A program made the translations under genes and the position numbers. The notes under the pieces were generated by a model. The model saw only the letters and a list, made by a program, of their open reading frames with translations, had not been told where the DNA came from and made no database searches. Positions 43,634 through 54,557 of a DNA stretch of 64,000 nucleotides are shown here, piece by piece (positions within the stretch are counted from its first letter, which is position 1; each line of letters starts with the position of its first letter). The stretch is from Aquilaria yunnanensis. Its lineage: Eukaryota; Streptophyta; Magnoliopsida; Malvales; Thymelaeaceae. The stretch spans positions 69,077,992 to 69,141,991 of the forward strand of contig CM077600.1 in the NCBI GenBank assembly GCA_039654915.1. Direction: 5' to 3'.

Positions 43634-46600
43634 TTACATTCTTCTAAGACCCATTGCTCTAACATGTCGAGCAAACACAAGTGGTGGCAATGGCTTAGTG
43701 AGAGGATCTGCCACCATCAGGTCTGTAGAAATGTACTCAATCCTAACTTCACCCTCTTCAATTGCATCCCTTACAAAGTTATATTTCATGCTAATGTGCT
43801 TGGTTTTTCCATGGTATTTGGGGTCCTTAGTATAAGCCATGGCTGCCATACTATCACTGTAGATAGTAATAGGTCTCTCAATAGAAACCTTGGACTCCAA
43901 ATTCTTAAGGAAATAACCTAGCCAAAGGGCTTCTTGTACAGCTGAGGCACATGAAACAAATTCAGCCTCCATTGTGGACAATGCTGTACAAGTTTGCTTC
44001 TTACTACACCAAGTAGTAGCACCACCATTTAGCATGAAAAGATAACCAGATGTAGACTTGCTGGAGTCTCTATCCCCACCCCAGTCAGCATCAGAATAGC
44101 CACGTAAACCAAGGTCTTTACCTTGGTAACAAAGCCAATAATCCTTAGTACCCTTGAGGTACCTTAGGATCCTCTTGACATTCTTCCAATGCTCCAGACC
44201 AGGGTTGGAAGAATATCGTGCTAAAAGACCAACCGCTTGGCTGATGTCTGGCCTTGTACATAACATGGCGTACATCAAGCTACCAATGGCACTTAGGTAG
44301 GGAATCTGAGCCATCTCTTCCTTCTCCTTTGGAGTCTTAGGACATAAGTCCTCTCCAATCTTGCAACCATATGCAAGAGGTGTACTCATGGGCTTTGCAT
44401 TTGTTAAGTTGAACCTTGCAAGAATCTTATCAATATAAGATCCTTGAGAAAGGGCCAATAGCCTTGCCTTTCTATTCCTCAGGATCTTCACCCCTAGAAT
44501 AAAGGCAGCCTCTCCCATATCCTTCATGTCAAAGGTGGAAGACAACCATCCCTTGATGGTACTTAACAATGCAAGCCTATTACTTGCAATCAGTATATCA
44601 TCTACATATAGAGTCAATACTGCAAAACTAGACCCAGAAGAGTACAAGTATACACAATGGTCTTCATGCATCATCACAAAGCCATAGTTTGTGATTGCAT
44701 GGTGAAACTTCAAGTACCACTGTCTTGAAGCTTGCTTAAGACCATAGATAGACTTCTTTAGTCTACATACCTTGTCCTCTTGACCCTTTTGGACAAACCC
44801 CTCAGGTTGTCTCATATATATCTCCTCACTCAATTCACCATTGAGAAAGGCAGTCTTTACATCCATCTGATGTAACTCTAAGTCTAGATTTGCCACAATG
44901 GCAAGTAATATCCTGATGGAAGTGAATTTCACAACAGGAGAGAAGGTGTCTTTGAAATCAACACCCTCCTTCTGTGTGAAACCCTTGGCCACCAACCGGG
45001 CCTTGTATCTTTCGATACTTCCATCAGAGTTCACCTTGATCTTGAGAACCCACTTGTTCCCAATTGCCTTACGGCCTAGAGGAAGATCACTTAACTCCCA
45101 AACCCCATTGAGGTGCATCGAATGCAACTCATCCTTCATTGCATTTAGCCAATCTTCCCTTTGTTCACCCTCAAGAGCCTCCTCAATGTTACTTGGCTCA
45201 TCTATCTCAGATGCAACCAAGTTTGCCTCACTATCCAGGATCCACCATTCTTTAGGTGGTCCAAATTTCCTCATTGATCTTCTCAATATAGGCTGAGATG
45301 GAGGCAACTCATGCTCCATCTCTTGAGGCTCAACATTTTGCCCTTGAGTATCCTCAACTCCCTCTTGAACAAAACCTTCCTCTTGGAAGTCTTGCTCATG
45401 TTGGTCCACAACAACAGGGATTTCTAGAGCCATTGCTCCACGTGGTTGAGGTACTCCCTCTAGAGTAGGTGCATGTGTCCCAAGTGTCCTTATGACACTT
45501 GGTTGACCCTCATCTAGGATCTGGCTTAATGAGGTTAAGTCACCACACTCACCAACTTTGGGGAACTCATCCTCCACAAAGTTAGCATTCCTTGCATCAA
45601 AGATGTTCCCAAATTTGTGACTTACATCCAAGAACACATAACCCCTAGATTGTTCAGCATAACCAAGGAAGGCACACTTCCTCCCTCTTGGACCCAACTT
45701 TCCCAAAGGGTGGTCCGTTATGTGAACATAAGCTAAACAACCCCAAGGGCGTAAATAGCTTAGGTTAGGAGTTTTCTTCTTCCATAACTCATATGGAGAA
45801 GAATTCACATTCTTGGTGGGTACTCTATTAAGGACATGAACTGCACACAGCAGTGCATCACTCCAATAAGTGATGTCTAAATTGGCCTTTGCCATCATGG
45901 AACGTACCATGTCCATAAGAGTTCTATTCTTCCTCTCAGACACTCCATTCTGTTGGGGTGTCCAAGGAAGGGTGAACTCCCTCTCAATACCTTTCAAGTC
46001 ACAAAATGCTTTGAATGCATTAGATGTATACTCTCCACCCCTATCTGTCCTCAAGGACTTAATCTTCTTACCTACTTGGTTCTCAACCAAGTACACATAC
46101 TTCTCAAAGCATGCCAAGGCCTCTGCCTTGTTTCTGAGTAAGTAGATATGGGTGAATCGAGTATAATCATCTGTGAATGTGATGAAATACTTAAATCCAT
46201 TTCTAGATTCAATCCTCATTGGCCCACACAGGTCAGAGTGAACTAAACTAAGTGCCTCACCTCTCCTAGTTGCTTTGCCAAAAGGCTTTCTTGTGGCTTT
46301 GCCTTCTAGGCATGATTGACAACTTGGAAGGACAACCTTGGTCAAGGAACCTAGCAAGCCACCTTTGGCTAGCTTGTTCATTCTATCTTGACCAATATGA
46401 CCTAACCTTTCATGCCATCTCATTTCATTTGTGACCTCTGTCACATAGCAACTAGGACTTCCAACAGAATGGTCAGTTGGCTTTAACTCATAAAGCCCAT
46501 TATTAACTGAACAAGTGCACACTATCTGATTATCTTTAATAATAGACACACTATTATTAAAGAAATTAAAGCAATAATTGTACTTCAACATACAACTTAT

Positions 46601-47689
46601 AGAAATCAAATTTCTACAAATGTTTGGTACATACAATACATCTATTAGATACAAATATCCAATATCTATAGGAATTCTACATGTTCCTATGCCTTCCACT
46701 TCTAGCCTGGCATCATTTCCTACTGAAATGTGCTTAGCTCTTTTTGAGAGCTTCCTGTAGACCACAAACCAGGACTTCTCCCGTGCTATGTGGTCTGTTG
46801 CTCCCGAGTCTACAATCCACAAAGAATTGCACTCAGTTAGTAATGTACATGACACAACATGTACAATGGAAGTAGAAGGGTATGTATGTACCTTGGGTGG
46901 ACCTTTGCAATCCTTTGCAAAGTGTCCTTTATACCCACAGTTGAAGCACTTTAGCTTGCTTATGTCCCGTTTCTTCTTGAACCTTTTCTTAGAAGCAGGA
47001 ACTTTTCCCTTGCCCTTCCTTGGCCCTCCTTTTCCACCATTCTTCTTCCATCCCTTCTGGATAGAAGATGAGGCAACATATGCCTTAGAATGGTCCTTGA
47101 GGGCCATTACCTCAGCCTCAAGGAGGAGGTGACGGGCAATGTCATCAAATGACATTATTTGAGGGTTATGGCGTAAGTTGACCTTCATCAACTGCCATTC
47201 CTCATCAGGCAAGGAACGAATTATTGCTTGCACTTGTTGCTCATCAGTGAGCACATGCCCTGCCGTCTTGAGTTGGTGGATCATGCGTGACATCTCACGC
47301 AAGTGAGCACTCATAGAGTGATCAGCACGCTTCACATAATTCTCAAACCTGAGAATCATCGAGCGTTGTTTCTCTACAAAAACATCTCCATACTTGGCCT
47401 TGACAGAGTCCCATATGGCCCTGGCCCCCTCAAGCATGGAGAATTCCACCATAATCTCATCCACCATAGTGGAAAGGAGAGTGACTCTACACATAGAGTT
47501 CTTCTTTAGGAATGCCTCATAGGCAGTCTTATCCTCTCCCTCAGTAGGAGGCATGATCTCTTGAGTGAGTACATCAAGAGTATCTTGCTCAGTTAAAATG
47601 AATTTGACTTTCTGTTGCCAAATTGAATAGTTTTCACCATCCAATTTGAGGTCACGGTTTAATTCAGCAACAATATTCTTACAAGCCAT
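43634..47689 (-). CDS. Copia A Gag-Pol polyprotein
   Basis: One 1351-residue frame encodes particle and replication proteins in copia order. Gag spans about 1-240 and ends with a zinc knuckle (C248, C251, H256, C261). The aspartic protease has DSGATDH at 294-300. Integrase has an HHCC site (H426, H431, C457, C460) and a DD35E core (D486, D549, E585, with exactly 35 residues between the last two). Reverse transcriptase covers about 865-1110 with YVDD at 1028-1031. RNase H covers about 1195-1335 (D1200, E1241, D1279). Integrase before RT identifies Ty1/copia. No stop or frameshift is present and all catalytic residues are in place. Protein from this frame would assemble cytoplasmic particles. 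Compared with copia B there are about 17 amino-acid differences, none at a catalytic site. Confidence 0.96.
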   Translation of the reverse strand: MACKNIVAELNRDLKLDGENYSIWQQKVKFILTEQDTLDVLTQEIMPPTEGEDKTAYEAFLKKNSMCRVTLLSTMVDEIMVEFSMLEGARAIWDSVKAKYGDVFVEKQRSMILRFENYVKRADHSMSAHLREMSRMIHQLKTAGHVLTDEQQVQAIIRSLPDEEWQLMKVNLRHNPQIMSFDDIARHLLLEAEVMALKDHSKAYVASSSIQKGWKKNGGKGGPRKGKGKVPASKKRFKKKRDISKLKCFNCGYKGHFAKDCKGPPKVHTYPSTSIVHVVSCTLLTECNSLWIVDSGATDHIAREKSWFVVYRKLSKRAKHISVGNDARLEVEGIGTCRIPIDIGYLYLIDVLYVPNICRNLISISCMLKYNYCFNFFNNSVSIIKDNQIVCTCSVNNGLYELKPTDHSVGSPSCYVTEVTNEMRWHERLGHIGQDRMNKLAKGGLLGSLTKVVLPSCQSCLEGKATRKPFGKATRRGEALSLVHSDLCGPMRIESRNGFKYFITFTDDYTRFTHIYLLRNKAEALACFEKYVYLVENQVGKKIKSLRTDRGGEYTSNAFKAFCDLKGIEREFTLPWTPQQNGVSERKNRTLMDMVRSMMAKANLDITYWSDALLCAVHVLNRVPTKNVNSSPYELWKKKTPNLSYLRPWGCLAYVHITDHPLGKLGPRGRKCAFLGYAEQSRGYVFLDVSHKFGNIFDARNANFVEDEFPKVGECGDLTSLSQILDEGQPSVIRTLGTHAPTLEGVPQPRGAMALEIPVVVDQHEQDFQEEGFVQEGVEDTQGQNVEPQEMEHELPPSQPILRRSMRKFGPPKEWWILDSEANLVASEIDEPSNIEEALEGEQREDWLNAMKDELHSMHLNGVWELSDLPLGRKAIGNKWVLKIKVNSDGSIERYKARLVAKGFTQKEGVDFKDTFSPVVKFTSIRILLAIVANLDLELHQMDVKTAFLNGELSEEIYMRQPEGFVQKGQEDKVCRLKKSIYGLKQASRQWYLKFHHAITNYGFVMMHEDHCVYLYSSGSSFAVLTLYVDDILIASNRLALLSTIKGWLSSTFDMKDMGEAAFILGVKILRNRKARLLALSQGSYIDKILARFNLTNAKPMSTPLAYGCKIGEDLCPKTPKEKEEMAQIPYLSAIGSLMYAMLCTRPDISQAVGLLARYSSNPGLEHWKNVKRILRYLKGTKDYWLCYQGKDLGLRGYSDADWGGDRDSSKSTSGYLFMLNGGATTWCSKKQTCTALSTMEAEFVSCASAVQEALWLGYFLKNLESKVSIERPITIYSDSMAAMAYTKDPKYHGKTKHISMKYNFVRDAIEEGEVRIEYISTDLMVADPLTKPLPPLVFARHVRAMGLRRM

Positions 47690-47957
47690 CTACATTGATG
47701 CAATTCACATGTTTTAGTTCAATTTACACAACAAGACTCAACAAAGCAACATGTGTATGAAAACAACTTCTAACATGCTCATATATGGCAAAAGAGATGC
47801 ATATAACATTCGATCAGAAATATATATACATGCCTTCATTGTTTCATACACATATCCTTTATTAACCTTCACCGAAATCATACACATATGTATGATCCTA
47901 AATCATGCTCACAACATGTAACATATGCATATTCATGACCTAGGCTCTGATACCAAT
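47690..47957 (-). other. 5' leader of copia A with primer-binding site
   Basis: This 268-bp leader lies between the 5' LTR and the polyprotein ATG. The primer site TGGTATCAGAGCC (minus strand, 47943-47955) begins two bases after the LTR and matches the initiator tRNA-Met type usual for plant copia elements. Confidence 0.85.
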
Positions 47958-49543
47958 TGAAGATTTTCAGGATCTCAATAATAACATACTCTTATGTTAT
48001 TCATTTGTGTATATGCCACATGCATATAAGTTTTCCATACATATTGTCTCAAAAAACAATATCTAGCATGCTATTTGAGTTCAACATGAATATAGACATA
48101 CTTATCCAGTCAAACTTAGCATGCCACTAAGATCATTCATAAAACTTAAATCCTTAGCATGCTACTAAAGCAAGAAAGGATGCGTACCTTCCTTTTTGAT
48201 AGTCTTGTGCCGAAAAGGAAAAGGAAGGACTTGATCTTAGAGATACGCCTTGAGGCTTGAATTGAGATGAAGAATCTCAATATAATTTCACCCACAATGC
48301 TCTAAGAAAGTGTCTAATATTTCGGCTCTTTAAAGGAATGAAAGGAGGAATTTTTCTCTCAAGAAAAATGGTGCAAATTGAGTGTAAAATTCGTACTCAC
48401 AATGGCCAGCCACTAAAGGCTATTTATAGATGACCAAAAGGCACACCTTTACACCAAGAAAGGTGTCCTTTAAGCCAAAGAACACTTCCTTTGGCTAAGG
48501 GTCATGTATGGTGGCGAAAATACATGTCTTTTAGCCAAGGAACACTTCCTTTGGCCTATAACCACCCATAACTACCTTATGGGAGAAAATACATGTCTTT
48601 TAAGTCAAGGAACACTTCCTTTGGCCTATAACCACCCATAACTACCTTATGGGCGAAAATACATGTCTTTTAAGTCTAAAGGACATCACATTTGGTGCAA
48701 TAACCACCTCAACCACCTCCATGGCCGAACATACATGTCCTTTAAAGTCAAAGGACATCACTCTTGGTGCTATAAGCACCCTATGGCCGAATATACATGT
48801 CCATTCACCCAAGGAACACTTCCTTTGGATGAAAGGACATGTTCTTTTAGCCAAGAGTTATTTCTTTTGATGAAGAGACATACCTTTACACAAAAGATGT
48901 GTCTCTTGGTGGTTTTGAGCTAAAAACAAGGTGAGCTGGCACAAAGCTAGCTCAATATGCTACTTATGCACCATTGAGCTCCTTTGAGCTCCAACCTAGC
49001 ACCATGAACTAAGGTCCAGCTCCAAGAACTGACCTTGAGCTGGAGTTAGCTGCTTTCAGCTGAAGTAAACTGAAGTCCAGCTACACTCAGCTACCAAAAG
49101 CTGAAGTGAGCTGACTTGAGCTGAAGTCCAGCAACATTCAGCTACCATAAGCTGAAGTGAGCTGACTTGAGCTTACTTGAGCTAACTTGAGCTGAAGTCC
49201 AGCTACATTCAGCTACCATAAGCTGAAGTGAGCTGACTTGAGCTGAAGTCCAGCTACATTCAGCTACCATAAGCTGAAGTGAGCTGACTTGAGCTGACTT
49301 GAGCTAACTTGAGCCGAAGTCCAGCTACATTCAGCTACCATAAGCTGAAGTGAGCTGACTTGAGCTGACTTGAGCTAACTTGAGCTGAAGTCCAGCTACT
49401 TTGAGCTACTTATAGCTGAAGTGAGCTGACTTGAGCTAAGGGGAGCTACTTCTAGCTGCCTTAGATACCTTTTCAAGCTATAGTTAGCTCAACGAGCTCA
49501 AATCCTATCTTAAAAGGATCTTGGTGCGCCAAGAATTCCAACA
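47958..49543 (-). repeat. 5' LTR of copia A
   Basis: 1586 bp, the same length as its partner. The minus-strand TATA box CTATAAATAG is at 48420-48429, upstream of the polyprotein, and would drive its transcription. Confidence 0.94.
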
Positions 49544-49548
49544 ATGTA
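49544..49548. repeat. Target-site duplication ATGTA, right copy
   Basis: Right partner of 40775-40779; the monomer continues as AACATTCACAAC. Confidence 0.93.
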
Positions 49549-51952
49549 AACATTCACAACTTTGTTTGGAATGAAATGGAAAACATTCACAAGTAGTTTG
49601 GAAAGAAATGTAAACTTTCACAACATGGTTGGACTGAAATTGAAACATTCACAACTTGTTTGGAACGAAATGGAAGCATTCACAAGTAGTTTGGAACAAA
49701 ATGGAAACATTCACAACGAGTTTGGAATGAAATTGAAACAATCACAACTTCTTTGGAATTAGCTGGAAACTGTGAGAACTTGTTCGGAATGAAATTGAAA
49801 CATTCACAAGTTGTTTGAGATGAAATAGAAACAATTACAACCAGTTTGGAATGAAATGGAAACTTTCAAAAGTTGTTTTGAATGAAATTGAAATCTTCAA
49901 AACTTGTTTGGAATGAAACGGAAACATTCACAACTAGTTTGGAATGAAACAGAAACATTCAGAACTAGTTTGGAACGTAATTGAAACATTCACAACTTGT
50001 ATGGAATGAAATGAAAAAAATCACAAGTAGTTTGGAATGAGATTGTGAACAATCACAACTTGTTTAGAATGAAATGGAAACATTCACAACATGTTTGGAA
50101 TGAATTGGAAACATTCACAGCTCATTTCGAATGAAATGGAAACATTCACAACTTGTTAGGAATGGAGTGGAAACTTTCACAACTTGTTGGGAATGAAATT
50201 GAAACACTCACAACCAGTTTGGAATGAAGTGGAAACAACTACAACTAGTTTGGATTGAGTTAGAAACATTCACAACGTGTTTGGAATGAAATGGAAACAT
50301 TCACAACCTGTTCGGAAAAAGGTGGAAACTTTCACTACTTGTTTGGAATGAAATTGAAAGATTCAAACTTGTTGGAATGAAGTGGAAACCTTCACAACCT
50401 GTTGGGAAAGAAATTGAAACATTCACAACTTGTTTGGAATGAAATGGAAACATTCACAACTAGTTTGGAATGAGATGGAAACATTCACAACTAGTTTGGA
50501 ATGAAATGGAAGCTTTCACAACTTGTTTGGAATGAAAATGAAACATTCACAACTTGTTTGGAATGAAATGAAAAAAATCACAAGTAGTTTGGAATGAAAG
50601 TGAAAACAATCACAACTTGTTTAGAATGAAATGGAAACATTCACAACATGTTTGGAATGAATTGGAAACATTCACAACTCATTTCGAATGAAATGGAAAC
50701 ATTTACAACTTGTTTGGAAGGAAATTGAAACATTCACAACTTGTTTAGAATGAAATGTAAACATTCACAACTTTGTTTGGAATGAAATGGAAAACATTCA
50801 CAAGTAGTTTGGAAAGAAATGTAAACTTTCACAACATGGTTGGAAAGAAATTGAAACATTCACAACTTGTTTTGAACGAAATGGAAGCATTCACAAGTAG
50901 TTTGGAAGAAAATGGAAACATTCACAACGAGTTTGGAATGAAATTGAAACAATCACAACTTCTTTGGAATTAGCTGGAAACTGTGAGAACTTGTTCGGAA
51001 TGAAATTGAAACATTCACAAGTTGTTTGAGATGAAATAAAAACAATTACAACCAGTTTGGAATGAAATGGAAACTTTCAAAAGTTGTTTTGAATGAAATT
51101 GAAATCTTCAAAACTTGTTTGGAATGAAACGGAAACATTCACAACTAGTTTGGAATGAAACAGAAACATTCACAACTAGTTTGGAACGTAATTGAAACAT
51201 TCACAACTTGTTTGGAATGAAATAAAAAAAATCACAAGTAGTTTGGAATGAGATTGAGAACAATCACAACTTGTTTAGAATGAAATGGAAACATTCACAA
51301 CATGTTTGGAATGAATTGGAAACATTCACAGCTCATTTCGAATGAAATGGAAACATTCACAACTTGTTAGGAATGGAGTGGAAACTTTCACAACTTGTTG
51401 GGAATGAAATTGAAACACTCACAACCAGTTTGGAATGAAGTGGAAACAACCACAACTAGTTTGGATTGAGTTAGAAACATTCACAACGTGTTTGGAATGA
51501 AATGGAAACATTCACAACCTGTTCGAAAAAAGGTGGAAACTTTCACTACTTGTTTGGAAAGAAATTGAAAGATTCAAACTTGTTAGGAATGAAGTGGAAA
51601 CCTTCACAACCTGTTGGGAAAGAAATTGAAACATTCACAACTTGTTTGGAATGAAATGGAAACATTCACAACTAGTTTGGAATGAGATGGAAACATTCAC
51701 AACTTGTTTGGAATGAAATGAGAAAAATCACAAGTAGTTTGGAATGAAATTGAAAACAATCACAACTTGTTTAGAATGAAATGGAAACATTCACAACATG
51801 TTTGGAATGAATTGGAAACATTCACAACTCATTTCGAATGAAATGGAAACATTCACAACTTGTTTGGAAAGAAATTGAAACATTCACAACTTGTTTAGAA
51901 TGAAATGTAAACATTCACAACTTTGTTTGGAATGAAATGGAAAACATTCACA

Positions 51953-51957
51953 AGTAG
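51953..51957. repeat. Target-site duplication AGTAG, left copy
   Basis: Matches GGTAG at 61286-61290 with one difference. Joining the flanks restores a normal AAGTAGTTTGG monomer. Confidence 0.75.
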
Positions 51958-52939
51958 TGTTGCGAACCTCGATGGTATAAAGACCATGAAACGCGCCCAA
52001 GATGTTTTTCAAGCTCCACAAGACATCAAAGAGACTGGATTTGAAACCCCCACCCCTAATCAACATGTGATTAGAAACGAGAAGTATAGAACTCCAAGAA
52101 CACAAGCACACTTGTGCACTAAGGCAGTCCACAAAGAACCAAAGAGAAAACCTCTCCAAAGAGCAATATTATTTCAAAATTTTTCTGTCTGTTTACATCC
52201 AGAATATGTGCCTTTATATAGGCCTAAACTAGGGTTAAAAGCTGGGCAAAATTCGCAGCCCAAGTCACCTAGGAAACCTAGTTACAAAGAACTCAAGAAA
52301 ACCTAGTCAAACTAGGACTCTAACACACTTTTAACACATGTTTAAGGTGTGCAGCGAATTCCTTTTATCCTAAATGACCTGAATCAATTCCATGGCCTAA
52401 ATAACATCCTAAATAATATAAATAAATATAAAAATAAAATAAAATACGTTACAAAACAAGATTGGCCATAAAACCCCCAAAATAGTCTTCTCGGGTACTT
52501 CTTGCTTGTGTCTTCAACTTCAAGCTGAAATTCGAACTTGATGCAGCCACAATTTATCAAAATGAAAAGCATGAAAGTTGTAGATATATTTCTTAGCTTC
52601 GACACCACGCCTGAATCACACAAAAAGGACTTCTAAATCGAAAGATATGCCCAAAATACTGCAACTGCTTCTGAACCAGCGATAACTCGTAAATCGCGAC
52701 TTTGAAGCTCAATTGGACCTCATTATCGTGAAAAATGGGTTTCATGGTCTTCATATGATTTTCAGCTCCAGATGTTAGCTTTCCAATGAATCAAGAATTA
52801 CTCAATTCTGATCTGTTTAGCTAAAGATATGAATTTTCTACCAGAACATCGCCAATCTGTCAAAATCCAAGCTTGAAGTGCACTAGTGAGCTCATTAGCC
52901 TTCTTCCTTGTCAATGGTCCACTAGTTATCTTTAATGGA

Positions 52940-52944
52940 TCCTT
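52940..52944. repeat. Target-site duplication TCCTT, left copy
   Basis: Repeated at 61247-61251, directly after the right LTR of copia B. Confidence 0.9.
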
Positions 52945-54289
52945 TTTTGGAATTCTTGGCGCACCAAGATCCTTTTAAGATAGGATTTGAGCTCGTTGAG
53001 CTAACTATAGCTTGAAAAGGTATCTAAGGCAGCTAGAAGTAGCTCCCCTTAGCTCAAGTCAGCTCACTTCAGCTATAAGTAGCTCAAAGTAGCTGGACTT
53101 CAGCTCAAGTTAGCTCAAGTCAGCTCAAGTCAGCTCACTTCAGCTTATGGTAGCTGAATGTAGCTGGACTTCAGCTCAAGTCAGCTCAAGTCAGCTCACT
53201 TCAGCTTTTGGTAGCTGAGTGTAGCTGGACTTCAGTTTACTTCAGCTGAAAGCAGCTAACTCCAGCTCAAGGTCAGTTCTTGGAGCTGGACCTTAGTTCA
53301 TGGTGCTTGGTTGGAGCTCAAAGGAGCTCAATGGTGCATAAGTAGCATATTGAGCTAGCTTTGTGCCAGCTCACCTTGTTTTTAGCTCAAAACCACCAAG
53401 AGACACATCTTTTGTGTAAAGGTATGTCTCTTCATCAAAAGAAATAACTCTTGGCTAAAAGAACATGTCCTTTCATCCAAAGGAAGTGTTCCTTGGGTGA
53501 ATGGACATGTATGTTCGGCCATGGAGGTGGTTGAGGTGGTTATTGCACCAAATGTGATGTCCTTTAGACTTAAAAGACATGTATTTTCGCCCATAAGGTA
53601 GTTATGGGTGGTTATAGGCCAAAGGAAGTGTTCCTTGACTTAAAAGACATGTATTTTCGCCCATAAGGTAGTTATGGGTGGTTATAGGCCAAAAGAAGTG
53701 TTCCTTGGCTAAAAGACATGTATTTTCGCCACCATACATGACCCTTAGCCAAAGGAAGTGTTCTTTGGCTTAAAGGACACCTTTCTTGGTGTAAAGGTGT
53801 GCCTTTTGGTCATCTATAAATAGCCTTTAGTGGCTGGCCATTGGGGGTACGAATTTTACACTCAATTTGCACCATTTTTCTTGAGAGAAAAATTCCTCCT
53901 TTCATTCCTTTAAAGAGCCGAAATATTAGACACTTTCTTAGAGCATTGTGGGTAGAATTACATTGAGATTCTTCATCTCAATTCAAGCCTCAAGGCGTAT
54001 CTCTAAGATCAAGTCCTTCCTTTTCCTTTTCGGCACAAGACTATCAAAAAGGAAGGTACGCATCCTTTCTTGCTTTAGTAGCATGCTAAGGATTTAAGTT
54101 TTATGAATGATCTTAGTGGCATGCTAAGTTTGTTTGACTGGATAAGTATGTCTATATTCATGTTGAACTCAAATAGCATGCTAGATATTGTTTTTTGAGA
54201 CAATATGTATGGAAAACTTATATGCATGTGGCATATACACAAATGAATAACATAAGAGTATGTTATTATTGAGATCCTGAAAATCTTCA
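52945..54289 (+). repeat. 5' LTR of copia B
   Basis: 1345 bp. It starts TTTTGGAATTC where the partner has TGTTGGAATTC, and ends AAATCTTCA. The TATA box CTATAAATAG is at about 53814-53823. Confidence 0.94.
53814..53823 (+). promoter_or_regulatory. TATA box of copia B 5' LTR
   Basis: CTATAAATAG, conserved in all five LTR copies of this family in the window, lies about 470 bp before the LTR end and points toward the polyprotein. Confidence 0.65.
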
Positions 54290-54557
54290 ATTGGTATCAG
54301 AGCCTAGGTCATGAATATGTATATGTTACATGTTGTGAGCATGATTTAGGATCATACATATGTGTATGATTTCGATGAAGGTTAATAAAGGATATGTGTA
54401 TGAAACAATGAAGGCATGTTTATATATTTCTGATCGAATGTTATATGCATCTCTTTTGCCATATATGAGCATGTTAGAAGTTGTTTTCATACACATGTTG
54501 CTTTGTTGAGTCTTGTTGTGTAAATTGAACTAAAACATGTGAATTGCATCAATGTAG
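54290..54557 (+). other. 5' leader of copia B with primer-binding site
   Basis: A 268-bp leader, the same length as in copia A. TGGTATCAGAGCC at 54292-54304 is the initiator tRNA-Met-type primer site. Confidence 0.85.

Larger units (their letters stand above)
40780..49543 (-). mobile_element. Complete Ty1/copia retrotransposon A
   Basis: An 8764-bp element with two 1586-bp LTRs, tRNA-iMet-type primer site, polypurine tract, one intact 1351-residue polyprotein and ATGTA duplications. The LTRs differ at about five sites by eye (roughly 0.3%), so it is a recent insertion. It has the same family and nearly the same layout as copia B, which lies in the opposite orientation about 3.4 kb to the right. 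It appears structurally complete for autonomous movement. I have not assigned a copia lineage. Confidence 0.95.
49544..51957. repeat. 31-bp satellite array, segment 4
   Basis: Unit markers are near 49562, 50773 and 51923, with spacings 1211 and 1150. The 1150-bp type lacks two monomers and is the only type seen from here to the right edge. No gene is seen. Confidence 0.95.

Noticed and set aside
43598..47509. Plus-strand frames of 60-132 residues opposite the copia A polyprotein, mirrored in copia B
   Set aside because: They are complements of strongly conserved polyprotein coding sequence and appear identically in both elements for that reason.
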